Assembly: GCA_019637955.1 (NCBI GenBank)
Contig: JAHBUS010000001.1
Location: forward strand, 620,001 to 684,000
Direction of reading: 5' to 3'
Length of the DNA: 64,000 nucleotides
Source: Pseudobdellovibrionaceae bacterium
GTDB taxonomy: Bacteria > Bdellovibrionota > Bdellovibrionia > Bdellovibrionales > Bdellovibrionaceae
Each line of letters starts with the position of its first letter. Positions within the stretch are counted from its first letter, which is position 1. This document shows, one piece after another, positions 1 to 7,761 of the stretch. Below the pieces are notes generated by a model. The model had not been told where the DNA came from. It ran no database searches and saw only the letters and a list, made by a program, of their open reading frames with translations. Position numbers and translations under genes: made by a program.

Positions 1-1
1 G

Positions 2-1471
2 CATGCGCCCGACCCGGGCCGCCCGGGACTTGTCGAGATTCTCGAAGCGCGCCTGGGCCGCAAACTCTGGGTCGTGCACCGCTTGGACAAAACCACCACG
101 GGCGCCATCGCCTTTGCGACCACGGCGGCGCGGGCCGAAGAGCTCCGCCAAGATTTTGAACAGCACCGCGTGCGCAAGACCTACTGGTTCGTCACCGACC
201 GCGTTTCGACAGAGGACACTCTTGAGCGCGAGAGCTGGATCGAAAAGCAAGGAAACGCGTTCGTTTCCAGCGACCGCGCCCAGGCAAACTCCAAAACTCT
301 TTTTAAACGGATCAAGCGCTCTCCTTTTTTTGAACTCTGGGAAGCCAAGCCCCTTTCGGGAAAGCCCCATCAAGTGCGCCTGCATGCGGCTGACTTGGGC
401 CTGAACATTTTGGGCGACACGCTTTACGGTGGGAGTTCGTTTCCGCATCTGTGCTTGCACGCGCTGACGCTCGAAATTCCGGGTGAAGCGCCGTGGACGT
501 GCCCCGCTCCCCGCTTTTTCGAGCGCCTCGGCATCGCGCGCGATTTGGAACTGGTGCGCATTCTCGCGTCGGTGGACCGCCGCGAGCGGGTCTTTCGGCT
601 CTTGAAAAAGCCCGACGAGACGCTGCGACTGATTCACACCGAAATTCCTGATTACCGCCTCGATCTGCTCGGACCGGTTCTCTGGTGCCACTGGTACCGC
701 GAGCAGCCGCCGACGGAGCTCGACCTGGAACGGTGGGATTTCGTGCGCTCGATCCTGAGCCGTCCGCTCGTCATCCAAAAACGCGATGATCGCGGGAAAG
801 ACCCCAATTCTCAGAAGCAATGGATCTTGGGTGAAGCGCCCGAGCTTTGGAGCGCGCTCGAAGACGGACGGCGGGCCGAGTTCCGCCAGGGCCAGGGCCT
901 GTCGGCGGGTTTGTTTTTGGATCAACGCCTGAACCGCGATGCCATCCAGTCTTTGGCTTCGGGCCAAACGGTTTTAAATCTCTTCGCCTACACGGGCCTT
1001 TTCTCGGTCGCGGCCGCGCTTGGCGGCGCGAGCAAAGTCACGACCGTGGACCTGTCGAAAAACTTTTTGCAGTGGAGTCAGAAAAATTTCGAAATCAACC
1101 CGGGCGCGGGCGCGGTGGACACCGAATGGAGCGCGGCCGATTCCTTCGTCTTTCTAAAAGGGGCGATCAAGCGCGAGCGCAAATGGGACGTGATCATTTG
1201 CGATCCGCCCAGCTTCTCGCGCGTGGATAAAAAGGTGTTCCGGCTCAAAGAGGATCTCGAAGAACTCGTTCAGCTCTGCCTGGACTGCCTGGCCCCGCAC
1301 GGGACCCTGCTCTTTAGCTGCAACATCGAGTCGCTCGAAACCGATGAGATTTTAGCACGTCTGAAGCGCTGTGCGCCCAAGGCGCGCGTCGACATTGGCG
1401 AACAGGATTTGGACTTTGAACTTCCTGGCGAAGAGACCGCGCTCAAATCGTTCTGGATCACCCGAAATTGA
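2..1471 (+). CDS. RluA-like pseudouridine synthase fused to a RlmI-type rRNA methyltransferase (5' partial)
   Basis: The open frame enters from the left edge, so the true start lies outside the window. The first part has the RluA-family signature HRLDKTTTG (first base of its ATG-less context near 78) followed by the KTYWFV and KPHQVRLHAA segments typical of this family, which turns uridine into pseudouridine in rRNA or tRNA. From about 850 on the protein becomes a class I SAM methyltransferase of the RlmI/RlmK kind: GLFLDQR, then LNLFAYTGLFSVAAA (SAM-binding loop), VDLSKN, and the catalytic-type motif DPPSFSR. One polypeptide would therefore carry two rRNA-modifying activities. Domain assignment is from motifs seen; the RNA target is not known. 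A terminator-like element of the sod gene and a dispersed palindrome follow the stop codon. Confidence 0.85.
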   Translation, partial: HAPDPGRPGLVEILEARLGRKLWVVHRLDKTTTGAIAFATTAARAEELRQDFEQHRVRKTYWFVTDRVSTEDTLERESWIEKQGNAFVSSDRAQANSKTLFKRIKRSPFFELWEAKPLSGKPHQVRLHAADLGLNILGDTLYGGSSFPHLCLHALTLEIPGEAPWTCPAPRFFERLGIARDLELVRILASVDRRERVFRLLKKPDETLRLIHTEIPDYRLDLLGPVLWCHWYREQPPTELDLERWDFVRSILSRPLVIQKRDDRGKDPNSQKQWILGEAPELWSALEDGRRAEFRQGQGLSAGLFLDQRLNRDAIQSLASGQTVLNLFAYTGLFSVAAALGGASKVTTVDLSKNFLQWSQKNFEINPGAGAVDTEWSAADSFVFLKGAIKRERKWDVIICDPPSFSRVDKKVFRLKEDLEELVQLCLDCLAPHGTLLFSCNIESLETDEILARLKRCAPKARVDIGEQDLDFELPGEETALKSFWITRN

Positions 1472-1502
1472 GAGTCCGCGACACTCGAGGTTTACGCGAC
1501 TC

Positions 1503-1520
1503 GTCTCCGAATCGGAAGTG
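1503..1520. repeat. Dispersed palindromic element GTCTCCGA-W-TCGGAAGT, copy 1
   Basis: The sequence GTCTCCGAATCGGAAGTG lies 31 bases after the stop of the synthase/methyltransferase gene. Its core TCCGAATCGGA is a palindrome. GCGACTC occurs directly on both sides (1496-1502 and 1521-1527). Near-identical copies lie at 2990-3006 (opposite strand) and 58683-58700. Function unknown. Confidence 0.6.
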
Positions 1521-1540
1521 GCGACTCCAAGACTCTCCAA

Positions 1541-1573
1541 AAAGAAAACCCACCGACAACACAGACGGTGGGC
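1541..1573 (-). terminator. Rho-independent terminator downstream of sodB
   Basis: On the minus strand the arms CCCACCG (from 1572-1566) and CGGTGGG (1555-1549) form a 7-bp GC stem with a 10-base loop, followed by TTTTCTTTTT. This is a standard intrinsic terminator placed about 45 bases past the sodB stop codon. Confidence 0.8.
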
Positions 1574-1602
1574 TTCAATAAATTTCAACGCAAATGCTCG
1601 CG

Positions 1603-1617
1603 AGGTGCCAGGCACCT
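1603..1617. repeat. Stop-adjacent palindrome AGGTGCCAGGCACCT, copy 1
   Basis: A perfect 15-bp palindrome with a single-base centre. It touches the TAA stop codon of sodB (1617-1619). Three more loci in the window carry the same palindrome directly after a stop codon (23633, 45082-45142, 47099). Confidence 0.85.
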
Positions 1618-2198
1618 TAGAGTTGCTTTTCGGCGTGGTCCCAGTTGACCTTTTCCCACCATTTTTTGATGTAGTCAGGTCGGGCATTGCGGTAGTCCAC
1701 GTAGTACGCGTGCTCCCAAACATCCAGAGTCAAAATCGGCGTCAAACCTTGGCGCATGGGATTTTCGGCGTCTTTGGTTTGCACGATACTGAGTTTTTTC
1801 GTCTTGGCATCAGCCACGAGCCAAACCCAACCGGATCCGAACAGCGTCGTCGCCGACTTGTCGAAATCTTCTTTGAACTTGTCGAACGATTCGAAGCTGG
1901 TCTTGATCGCATCGGCGAGCTTGGGCCCGGGCGCTTGGGTCGATTTGGGCGTCAGATTGTTCCAGTAAAAATCATGGTTCCAAACTTGAGCCGCCTGATT
2001 GAACAGCACGCCCGTCGCCTTCTTGACGATCTCTTCGAGCGAAGACTCTTCAAAGCCGCTGCCCGGAAGCATCTCGTTCAATTTTTTAACGTAAGCCGCG
2101 TGGTGTTTACCGTGGTGGTAATCCAAAGTTTCGGGTGAAAGAAAAGGCATCAGAGCGTCTTTGGGGTAAGGCAGCTCCATGAGTTTAAATGTTGCCAT
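1617..2198 (-). CDS. sodB: Superoxide dismutase, Fe-type
   Basis: A 193-residue protein of the usual length for the Fe/Mn superoxide dismutase family, which converts superoxide to oxygen and hydrogen peroxide. Metal ligands are visible as H28 (DYHHGKHH), H75 (QVWNHDFYW), D159 and H163 (DVWEHAYYVDY). Gln71 in AAQVWNH sits where Fe-type enzymes place their active-site glutamine, which argues for iron rather than manganese; this last step is inference. There is no signal peptide, so it is cytoplasmic. The start is an ATG preceded by AGGAGACC. It is a single gene with its own terminator and with a short palindrome against its stop codon. Confidence 0.95.
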   Translation of the reverse strand: MATFKLMELPYPKDALMPFLSPETLDYHHGKHHAAYVKKLNEMLPGSGFEESSLEEIVKKATGVLFNQAAQVWNHDFYWNNLTPKSTQAPGPKLADAIKTSFESFDKFKEDFDKSATTLFGSGWVWLVADAKTKKLSIVQTKDAENPMRQGLTPILTLDVWEHAYYVDYRNARPDYIKKWWEKVNWDHAEKQL

Positions 2199-2341
2199 AA
2201 AGGTCTCCTATGTCCCGGTAAGGTAGCACGACCTGAAAACCAATTGGTAAAGTTTGCTGCGCGACTCTGTGTGTTTTCCTGTAGCTCCGAGTTGATTCTG
2301 CATTGCGACGCTCCTACCCTTGGAGAAACAAGGGAGCTCCG

Positions 2342-2989
2342 ATGCAGATTCGATGTGAGTGTGGACAGTTGAGGGCCGAGATCAAACACTTTCCGAGCGA
2401 GATGCCTGGACGTCTGGCTTGTTACTGCGACGACTGCCAAACATATCTCATGCACATCAAGAGAACAGATCTCTTCGTCGACGGTGCGGGCGGTACCGAG
2501 ATCGTCCCCATTTACCCTTGCAATCTCAGTTTTTCGTCTGGAACCGAACGCCTCACGTGCCTGCGGCTCTCCCCTCAAGGGATTTTTCGCTGGTCCGCCA
2601 ACTGCTGCAACACGCCGATCGCGAACGTCCAGCCTGGCTTTCCGTGGATCGGGGTGTTTGCCCGTCCTTACGTCGTCGAAGACAAACACCGTCTCGACAA
2701 CACTTTCGGTCCCATTCGTAGCGGCATCATGGGAAAATTCGCGCGTGGACAAAAGCCCGAGGGAGTTGCTGACAAATTGGATTTCAAAGCCTTTCGATCG
2801 ACTTTTCCGTTCTTGCTCAAGGGTTTTCTTTTGAGGAAAGCCAAGGGGTCACCCTTCTTTCATGGAGACGGCAAGACGCCGATCGCGGAACCCATCGTTC
2901 TCAAAAAAGAACTTCGCGAAAAGCTGCGGGCCGATCTCTCTAAAATCGAGCGCCACTCACGGGTGCACTCCCCTTCAACTATTTCATGA
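2342..2989 (+). CDS. GFA-like zinc-binding protein (DUF6151 type)
   Basis: A protein of 215 residues starting at ATG 2342, which has GGGAG six bases upstream; an earlier in-frame start at 2303 lacks this. The N-terminus MQIRCECGQLR and the cluster CYCDDCQTYL are the zinc-cysteine pattern of the glutathione-dependent formaldehyde-activating (GFA)/CENP-V fold, and a further CC pair occurs in ANCCNTP. The arrangement matches what I know as DUF6151. The substrate is unknown, and GFA-fold proteins should not be assumed to act on formaldehyde. The gene stands alone between sodB (divergent) and queF (convergent). A dispersed palindrome begins at the base after its stop codon. Confidence 0.7.
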   Translation: MQIRCECGQLRAEIKHFPSEMPGRLACYCDDCQTYLMHIKRTDLFVDGAGGTEIVPIYPCNLSFSSGTERLTCLRLSPQGIFRWSANCCNTPIANVQPGFPWIGVFARPYVVEDKHRLDNTFGPIRSGIMGKFARGQKPEGVADKLDFKAFRSTFPFLLKGFLLRKAKGSPFFHGDGKTPIAEPIVLKKELREKLRADLSKIERHSRVHSPSTIS

Positions 2990-3006
2990 ACTTCCGAATC
3001 GGAGAC
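2990..3006. repeat. Dispersed palindromic element GTCTCCGA-W-TCGGAAGT, copy 2 (inverted)
   Basis: ACTTCCGAATCGGAGAC begins on the first base after the stop codon of the GFA-like gene and lies just downstream of queF on the other strand. It is the reverse complement of the element at 1503-1519 with one change at the centre. Confidence 0.6.
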
Positions 3007-3014
3007 GGACCGCA

Positions 3015-3539
3015 TCAATAAAGCTTGCTGAGCTCCATGGAGTATTTGCCGGGCGCGTAGTTCGCGAGGCGCTCACGCTGCAGCTGCTGGAACATTTTTT
3101 CGCTCGAAGCGTGGGACGCGTAAGGGTAAATCGCGATGCCGCCGCGAGGGGTGAACTCGCCGATGACTTCGATGTATTTGGGATTCATCAAGTCGACGAG
3201 ATCGTCGCAGATGGTTTGAATGCAGTCCTCATGAAAATCGCCGTGGTTGCGGAAACTGAAGAGATAAAGTTTGAGCGATTTGGACTCAACCATCTTTTTG
3301 CCGGCGATATAGTTGATGAAGACCTTGGCGAAATCCGGCTGCCCCGTCTTCGGGCAGAGCGAGGTGAACTCGGTGCAGACGAACGTGGTCCAGGCAATTT
3401 TGCCGGGGTTTTTATTGTCGAAGGCCTCGAGCGTGCCGGGCGAGTACGTCGACGGGTAATCGGTTTTGTTCTCACCGAGCGCGAAGCTGGCGAGTTCCTT
3501 GGGGTCGCGGCCTTTGTTCACAACATTCTTTTTCGCCAT
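3015..3539 (-). CDS. queF: NADPH-dependent 7-cyano-7-deazaguanine reductase
   Basis: QueF reduces preQ0 to preQ1 in queuosine biosynthesis, a tRNA wobble-base modification. The catalytic cysteine is C62 in FTSLCPKTGQPDF, the acid/base aspartate is D69, and the ESKSLKLYLFSFRNH segment (from residue 85) is the family signature in the T-fold. At 174 residues it is the short single-domain type. The ATG start lies 10 bases after the stop of the trmH-like gene upstream, so it is probably co-transcribed with that tRNA/rRNA methyltransferase. Confidence 0.95.
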   Translation of the reverse strand: MAKKNVVNKGRDPKELASFALGENKTDYPSTYSPGTLEAFDNKNPGKIAWTTFVCTEFTSLCPKTGQPDFAKVFINYIAGKKMVESKSLKLYLFSFRNHGDFHEDCIQTICDDLVDLMNPKYIEVIGEFTPRGGIAIYPYASHASSEKMFQQLQRERLANYAPGKYSMELSKLY

Positions 3540-3548
3540 GGCAGGTCC

Positions 3549-4265
3549 TTAGTCTTTGATCACGCCGCGCGCTTTGAGTTCGCGGAGCGTGTCTTCTGCG
3601 GAGTCTTGAGTTCTCAGATAATAAAGCGCGGTCAGAATCTGTTTTTGCTCTTCGGTCATATCGCCGTGATGCCCTTGACGGCGCTCACGGTCCTTCATGA
3701 TGTGCCAGAGCGCAAGGGCGCCCGCCACCGAGATGTTGAACGACTGCACGAACCCGCGCATCGGCAGCACCACGCAGGCATCGGCCGCCGCCACCATTTC
3801 GGGCGAAACGCCGTTTTTCTCGTTGCCGAGAACCAAGGCCGAGGGCTGCGTGAAATCGAACTCGTCGATCGGCACCGAGCTAGGCGCGAGGTGCGTGACC
3901 ACGATCTTCTTGCCCTGTTTTTTGAGTTCATCGACGCAGGCCTTGGTCGACTTCCAGCGCTTGAGCTCGACCCACTTGTCGGCGCCGGCGGTCGTTCTCT
4001 GCGACTCTTTGATTTTTTCGCCGAGCTCAATCATGTGCACTTGGCCAAAGCCCATGGCCTCCGCCGAGCGAAACACCGCGCTCGCGTTGCCGCGGTCATA
4101 CACATCTTCAAGCACCACGACAGGAGTGAACGTACGGCCCGCAACCACCCGCTCGATCTTTTGCCGGCGCTCCGCGGTCAAGAGCGGACCGATGTGCTCG
4201 ATCACGTCATGATGGTTCACCGAAAGCTGCGGGTTTAGCGTCAACCGCGACGGAAACGGAAACAT
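3549..4265 (-). CDS. TrmH/SpoU-family RNA 2'-O-ribose methyltransferase
   Basis: A 238-residue SPOUT methyltransferase. The three SpoU motifs are visible: EDVYDRGNASAVFRSAEAMG near the N-terminus, ALVLGNEKNGVSPEM, and LPMRGFVQSFNISVAGALAL, which build the SAM-binding knot. It resembles TrmH, which methylates the 2'-O of G18 in tRNA, but exact target cannot be set from sequence alone. The ATG at 4265 overlaps the TAA of the acyl-CoA dehydrogenase gene (TAATG), indicating translational coupling; a longer reading of the frame to 4370 would run well inside that gene and is less likely. Confidence 0.88.
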   Translation of the reverse strand: MFPFPSRLTLNPQLSVNHHDVIEHIGPLLTAERRQKIERVVAGRTFTPVVVLEDVYDRGNASAVFRSAEAMGFGQVHMIELGEKIKESQRTTAGADKWVELKRWKSTKACVDELKKQGKKIVVTHLAPSSVPIDEFDFTQPSALVLGNEKNGVSPEMVAAADACVVLPMRGFVQSFNISVAGALALWHIMKDRERRQGHHGDMTEEQKQILTALYYLRTQDSAEDTLRELKARGVIKD

Positions 4266-5473
4266 TATTTCAGAATCAGCTGCGGGTTCTTGGCCAAGTC
4301 GCGGGTGATATTTTTTTGGTGCGCTTCGAGCGTCCCGCCGCCGATTTCGAGCAGCTTGGCATCGCGCCACAGGCGCTCGACCACGTACTCACCGACGTAG
4401 CCGTAACCACCCAGGACTTGAATGGCGTTGTCGGCGACTTTTTTACCCATGGTCGTCGCGACGAGCTTCACGCCGTCGGAATCCACGCGGTTGCCCTCTT
4501 TGTTCAAATCCAAACGGCGCGCCGTTTCGTAAACGTAGGCTTTGCACGCCTTGTACTCGGCATAGCTCTCGGCGATGTATTTTTGGATTTGCCCGAACTC
4601 ACGCAAAGGTTTGCCGAACGCCTCGCGCTCGCCCGCGTAACGGTTCATGATCTCGATCGAGCGGCGCGCGATTCCCAGCGACATGGCCGCCAGGGTCAGG
4701 CGCTCCAGCTCGAGATTGCGCATCATGTGCAGCATCGAATCGCCTTCGTGGCCGATCAAATTGCTCGCGGGAACCTTGCAGTTATCAAAAACGATTTCGG
4801 CGGTGTTCGAACCGCGCATGCCGGTTTTATCGCGGATTTTTTGGCCGACATGGTAGCCGGGCATGCCTTTTTCGACCAAGAAGGTCGACACTTGCGTGCG
4901 TCCGTTCTTCACGCCGGTTTTCGCGTACACGAGCAGGCAGTCCGCCGCGGTTCCATTCTCGTCGATGCAGCCATTCGTGATCCACATTTTGCGGCCGTTG
5001 ATGATGTAAAAGTCACCTTCACGCTTGGCGGTGGTTTCCATGCCCATGACGTCGGTGCCGACCGCGGGCTCACTCATCGCCATGCCGCCGATCCACTCGC
5101 CCGAGCAGAGCTTGGGAAGATACTTGGCTTTGAGCTCATCGGACGCGTTCACGGCGAAGTTGTTCACCAAAAGCATTGAGTGCGCGAGGTAGGCGAGGCA
5201 GAAACCGGGATCGCTGGCCGAAAGCTCTTCGTGCACGATCACGGCCGTGAGCGCATCTTGACCGGCGCCGCCGTACTGCTCGGGAACCGTGATGCCGAGA
5301 AGACCGAGTTCACCGAGTTTTCGGAACAAGGGCGCATTGAACTGCTCTTTGCGGTCGAATTCGTGCGCCTGGGGCTCAACCTCTTCTTTGGTGAACGCGG
5401 CCACGGTTTCGCGGATCATCGCGTGTTCCTGAGTGGGATTGTAGAGGTCCATTTCGCGCCAAGCTGTACTCAT
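4265..5473 (-). CDS. Acyl-CoA dehydrogenase, isovaleryl-CoA dehydrogenase-like
   Basis: A 402-residue FAD enzyme that oxidises an acyl-CoA to its 2-enoyl-CoA and passes electrons to ETF. The domain order is the usual helical N-terminus, beta middle (MAMSEPAVGTDV, GRKMWITNG) and helical C-terminus (IQVLGGYGYVGEY). The usual catalytic glutamate position near the C-terminus is glycine (EIGGGTLEAHQ), while a glutamate is present in LELERL (E257), as in isovaleryl-CoA dehydrogenase. This points to branched-chain substrates; the substrate remains inferred. It is the first gene of a minus-strand unit with trmH-like and queF. AGGAGGAAG precedes the ATG. Confidence 0.9.
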   Translation of the reverse strand: MSTAWREMDLYNPTQEHAMIRETVAAFTKEEVEPQAHEFDRKEQFNAPLFRKLGELGLLGITVPEQYGGAGQDALTAVIVHEELSASDPGFCLAYLAHSMLLVNNFAVNASDELKAKYLPKLCSGEWIGGMAMSEPAVGTDVMGMETTAKREGDFYIINGRKMWITNGCIDENGTAADCLLVYAKTGVKNGRTQVSTFLVEKGMPGYHVGQKIRDKTGMRGSNTAEIVFDNCKVPASNLIGHEGDSMLHMMRNLELERLTLAAMSLGIARRSIEIMNRYAGEREAFGKPLREFGQIQKYIAESYAEYKACKAYVYETARRLDLNKEGNRVDSDGVKLVATTMGKKVADNAIQVLGGYGYVGEYVVERLWRDAKLLEIGGGTLEAHQKNITRDLAKNPQLILK

Positions 5474-5561
5474 TCTTCCTCCTAAAATTGCTCATGAAAT
5501 CGGCGTCCCAATCTGCCCCCGGCACTTGCGAAAGTCAAAAACTAAGGGCAAGGTGGGGCTC

Positions 5562-6701
5562 ATGACGGCAGCTCAGAATCACCAGAATCGAATCAGCGTC
5601 CTCGGGATCGGCACGGAGCTGACCTCGGGGCAGATTTTGAACCGCAACGCGAGCTGGATCTCGGCGCGCCTGACAAAAATGGGGGTTTTGACCACGGGGC
5701 ATTGGGTCGTTCCGGATGACCGCCCGCTGATCCGTGAAGCCCTGGAGTTGGCCGCCAAAACCTCGGACTTGATCTTTGTCACCGGCGGGCTCGGTCCGAC
5801 CTCCGACGATTTTACCCGCGACATGATCGCGGAGTGGGCGGGTCAACCGCTCGAATGGGATGAGGCCACCTGGACGCACATCCGCACCCGCCTCGAAGCT
5901 CGCGGCATCCCCGCGCGCGATTCGCAAAAACAGCAGTGCTACTACCCGCGCGGCGCCACCATTCTGACCAACAACCAAGGCACCGCGCACGGTTTTCGTC
6001 TGCAGGCGCGGCAAAAAAATTTGATCATCCTGCCCGGTCCCCCCAAAGAAATCGAGGCGATCTGGACGGACCACTTGGAGTCGTGGCTCCCCTCGCAGTT
6101 TCCGGGTTTGGACCCGTGGGTCACGCGCTCTTGGGACACGATCGCGATTCCGGAGAGCACCATCGCCGAGCTGACCGAAAGGGCGCTGGAGGGCACCACC
6201 TACGAGCGCGGCTACCGCGTGCACCTGCCGTATGTCGAAGTGAAAGTGTCGCATCTCAAAAGTGAAACCGCTCAGGCCGCGCCCGCGATCGCACGCGTGC
6301 AAGAGGCGCTGGCGCCCATGACCGCTCTGCGCGACGGCGACGACGCGTTTAAAAAACTGGGACGGCTTTTGAAAACGTTTGCTCAAATTCAAATTCAAGA
6401 CGGCGTCTCGGGCGAGTATCTCAGCACGCGTCTTTTGAGCGCGGCTCCCGAGGTGGCGCGAAAATCCGCGCTGTCTCTGCACACCGCAGTTCAAGAGGCC
6501 TCTCCCGATTTCGACACGCTGGTTCTGACCGTGCGCCCTACCGCCAGCCGCGAAGCCCGGGCCGAGTTTCAATGGAAGGGCACCGTGCGGCGCCTGCCTT
6601 TAAAATCGCCTTACCAATCGTCCCTTTTGGCGGACCGCGAACGGCAATATTTTGCCGAGATGGCCGCCCTCTTCTGGGGCGCGGAACTCGAGCGGCTGTA
6701 A
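5562..6701 (+). CDS. CinA-like molybdopterin-binding-fold protein
   Basis: The N-terminal half is a MoCF/CinA domain: GIGTELTSGQILNRNASWIS, VTGGLGPTSDDFTRDM, and PGPPKEIEAIW. In CinA proteins this domain is linked with NAD-derived or ADP-ribose pyrophosphatase activity. The C-terminal half (about residues 210-379) is not the standard amidohydrolase (PncC) domain that many CinA proteins have, and I do not recognise it. The ATG at 5562 has AAGGTGGGG upstream and is preferred to a TTG at 5526. It lies 64 bases ahead of the prenyl synthase gene and may be transcribed with the carotenoid cluster, though the functions do not obviously connect. Confidence 0.8.
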   Translation: MTAAQNHQNRISVLGIGTELTSGQILNRNASWISARLTKMGVLTTGHWVVPDDRPLIREALELAAKTSDLIFVTGGLGPTSDDFTRDMIAEWAGQPLEWDEATWTHIRTRLEARGIPARDSQKQQCYYPRGATILTNNQGTAHGFRLQARQKNLIILPGPPKEIEAIWTDHLESWLPSQFPGLDPWVTRSWDTIAIPESTIAELTERALEGTTYERGYRVHLPYVEVKVSHLKSETAQAAPAIARVQEALAPMTALRDGDDAFKKLGRLLKTFAQIQIQDGVSGEYLSTRLLSAAPEVARKSALSLHTAVQEASPDFDTLVLTVRPTASREARAEFQWKGTVRRLPLKSPYQSSLLADRERQYFAEMAALFWGAELERL

Positions 6702-6765
6702 CGCGCTGCTTTTTCGCCTTTTTCTTAACACCCCCGCCCGTGGCGGTCGTGGTAACTTTCGGCAG

Positions 6766-7761
6766 ATGACGGGAGAGTTCATCTTGGAGATTCAACTGCA
6801 CGAAGCAGCCCGTTCCAAATCAGATTTGGAACCGCACTTACATTCAGCTTTGCACGCCCCGCTCGAGAAGTTTCTCTCGCGTCCGCACAAGGCGTTTCGC
6901 GCGGGCCTCGTGAATTTGGGCTTTGAACTCTTTGCGCCGAACTCGGTGCAGCCGTGGCAGCAAGCCCTGCGCGCCCGCTTGCAGAGCGCGATCGAAACTC
7001 TGCACGCCGGTTCCTTGATCGTCGACGACATCCAAGACGGCTCACGCGAACGCCGTGGTGAGGCGTGCCTGCACCGGCAGATCGGGATGCCGCTCGCGCT
7101 GAACGCCGGCAATTGGCTCTACTTCTCGGCCTACCAACAGATTTTGGAGAGCGGCGCCCCCGACTCGGTGAAGCTCGCGTGCGTGCGGGACACCACCGAT
7201 ATTCTTTTGCGTGCGCACCAAGGCCAGGCGCTCGATCTGGCCATCCGCGCTGGCGATATGAACCCCGCCGACATTCCAAAACTCTGCCGGCAAAGCCTCG
7301 AAGGAAAATCCGGCGCGCTGATGGAGTTCGCTCTGGTGCTCGGCGCCCGCGCGGCGATGGCGAGCAAGGAGCAAATCGCGGCGGCCCGCCGCTTGGGACG
7401 CGAACTCGGCGTGAATTTGCAGATGTTCGATGACCTGGGTAATTTAAATCTCAAAAAGTCCACCGCGAAACATCTCGAGGACCTCTCGCAAGAGCGGCCT
7501 TCGTTTGTCTGGTGGGTGCTCGCCGAGCGCTTTCCGCACTGCTTCGATCAGTTCAAGCAGGCCTCGCGGCAGCTTCCCGATCTTGAAGCTTTGAGCGAGT
7601 GCCTGGAAAAAACGCGCCTGCTCGACGTGGGCCGCGCGCAGGCCCTTCAACATCAAAACGACATCTTCTTCTCGTGGGAACAATCGCGGGTCGCGCACGC
7701 CGCTCCCGCCCTCGAGAAAATTCAATCTCTCTCGCAAAGGATCGCTCATGCCTACCACTAA
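6766..7761 (+). CDS. Polyprenyl diphosphate synthase (probable GGPP/FPP synthase for carotenoids)
   Basis: An all-helical trans-prenyltransferase of about 331 residues that condenses isopentenyl diphosphate with an allylic diphosphate. The first aspartate-rich motif is DDIQD (residues 87-91) and the second is FDDLGN, a shortened form of DDxxD. Position directly before crtI and crtB suggests it makes geranylgeranyl diphosphate for phytoene synthesis (CrtE role); chain length cannot be read from sequence. The start is uncertain: ATG 6766 has a poor ribosome site, while TTG 6784 is preceded by GGGAGAG at good spacing. The 3' end overlaps crtI by 14 bases, so the two are translationally coupled. 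Confidence 0.85.
   Translation: MTGEFILEIQLHEAARSKSDLEPHLHSALHAPLEKFLSRPHKAFRAGLVNLGFELFAPNSVQPWQQALRARLQSAIETLHAGSLIVDDIQDGSRERRGEACLHRQIGMPLALNAGNWLYFSAYQQILESGAPDSVKLACVRDTTDILLRAHQGQALDLAIRAGDMNPADIPKLCRQSLEGKSGALMEFALVLGARAAMASKEQIAAARRLGRELGVNLQMFDDLGNLNLKKSTAKHLEDLSQERPSFVWWVLAERFPHCFDQFKQASRQLPDLEALSECLEKTRLLDVGRAQALQHQNDIFFSWEQSRVAHAAPALEKIQSLSQRIAHAYH

Noticed and set aside
2862-4238. 458-codon plus-strand frame across queF and the trmH-like gene
   Set aside because: Shadow of two well-identified minus-strand genes; no domain and unlikely composition.
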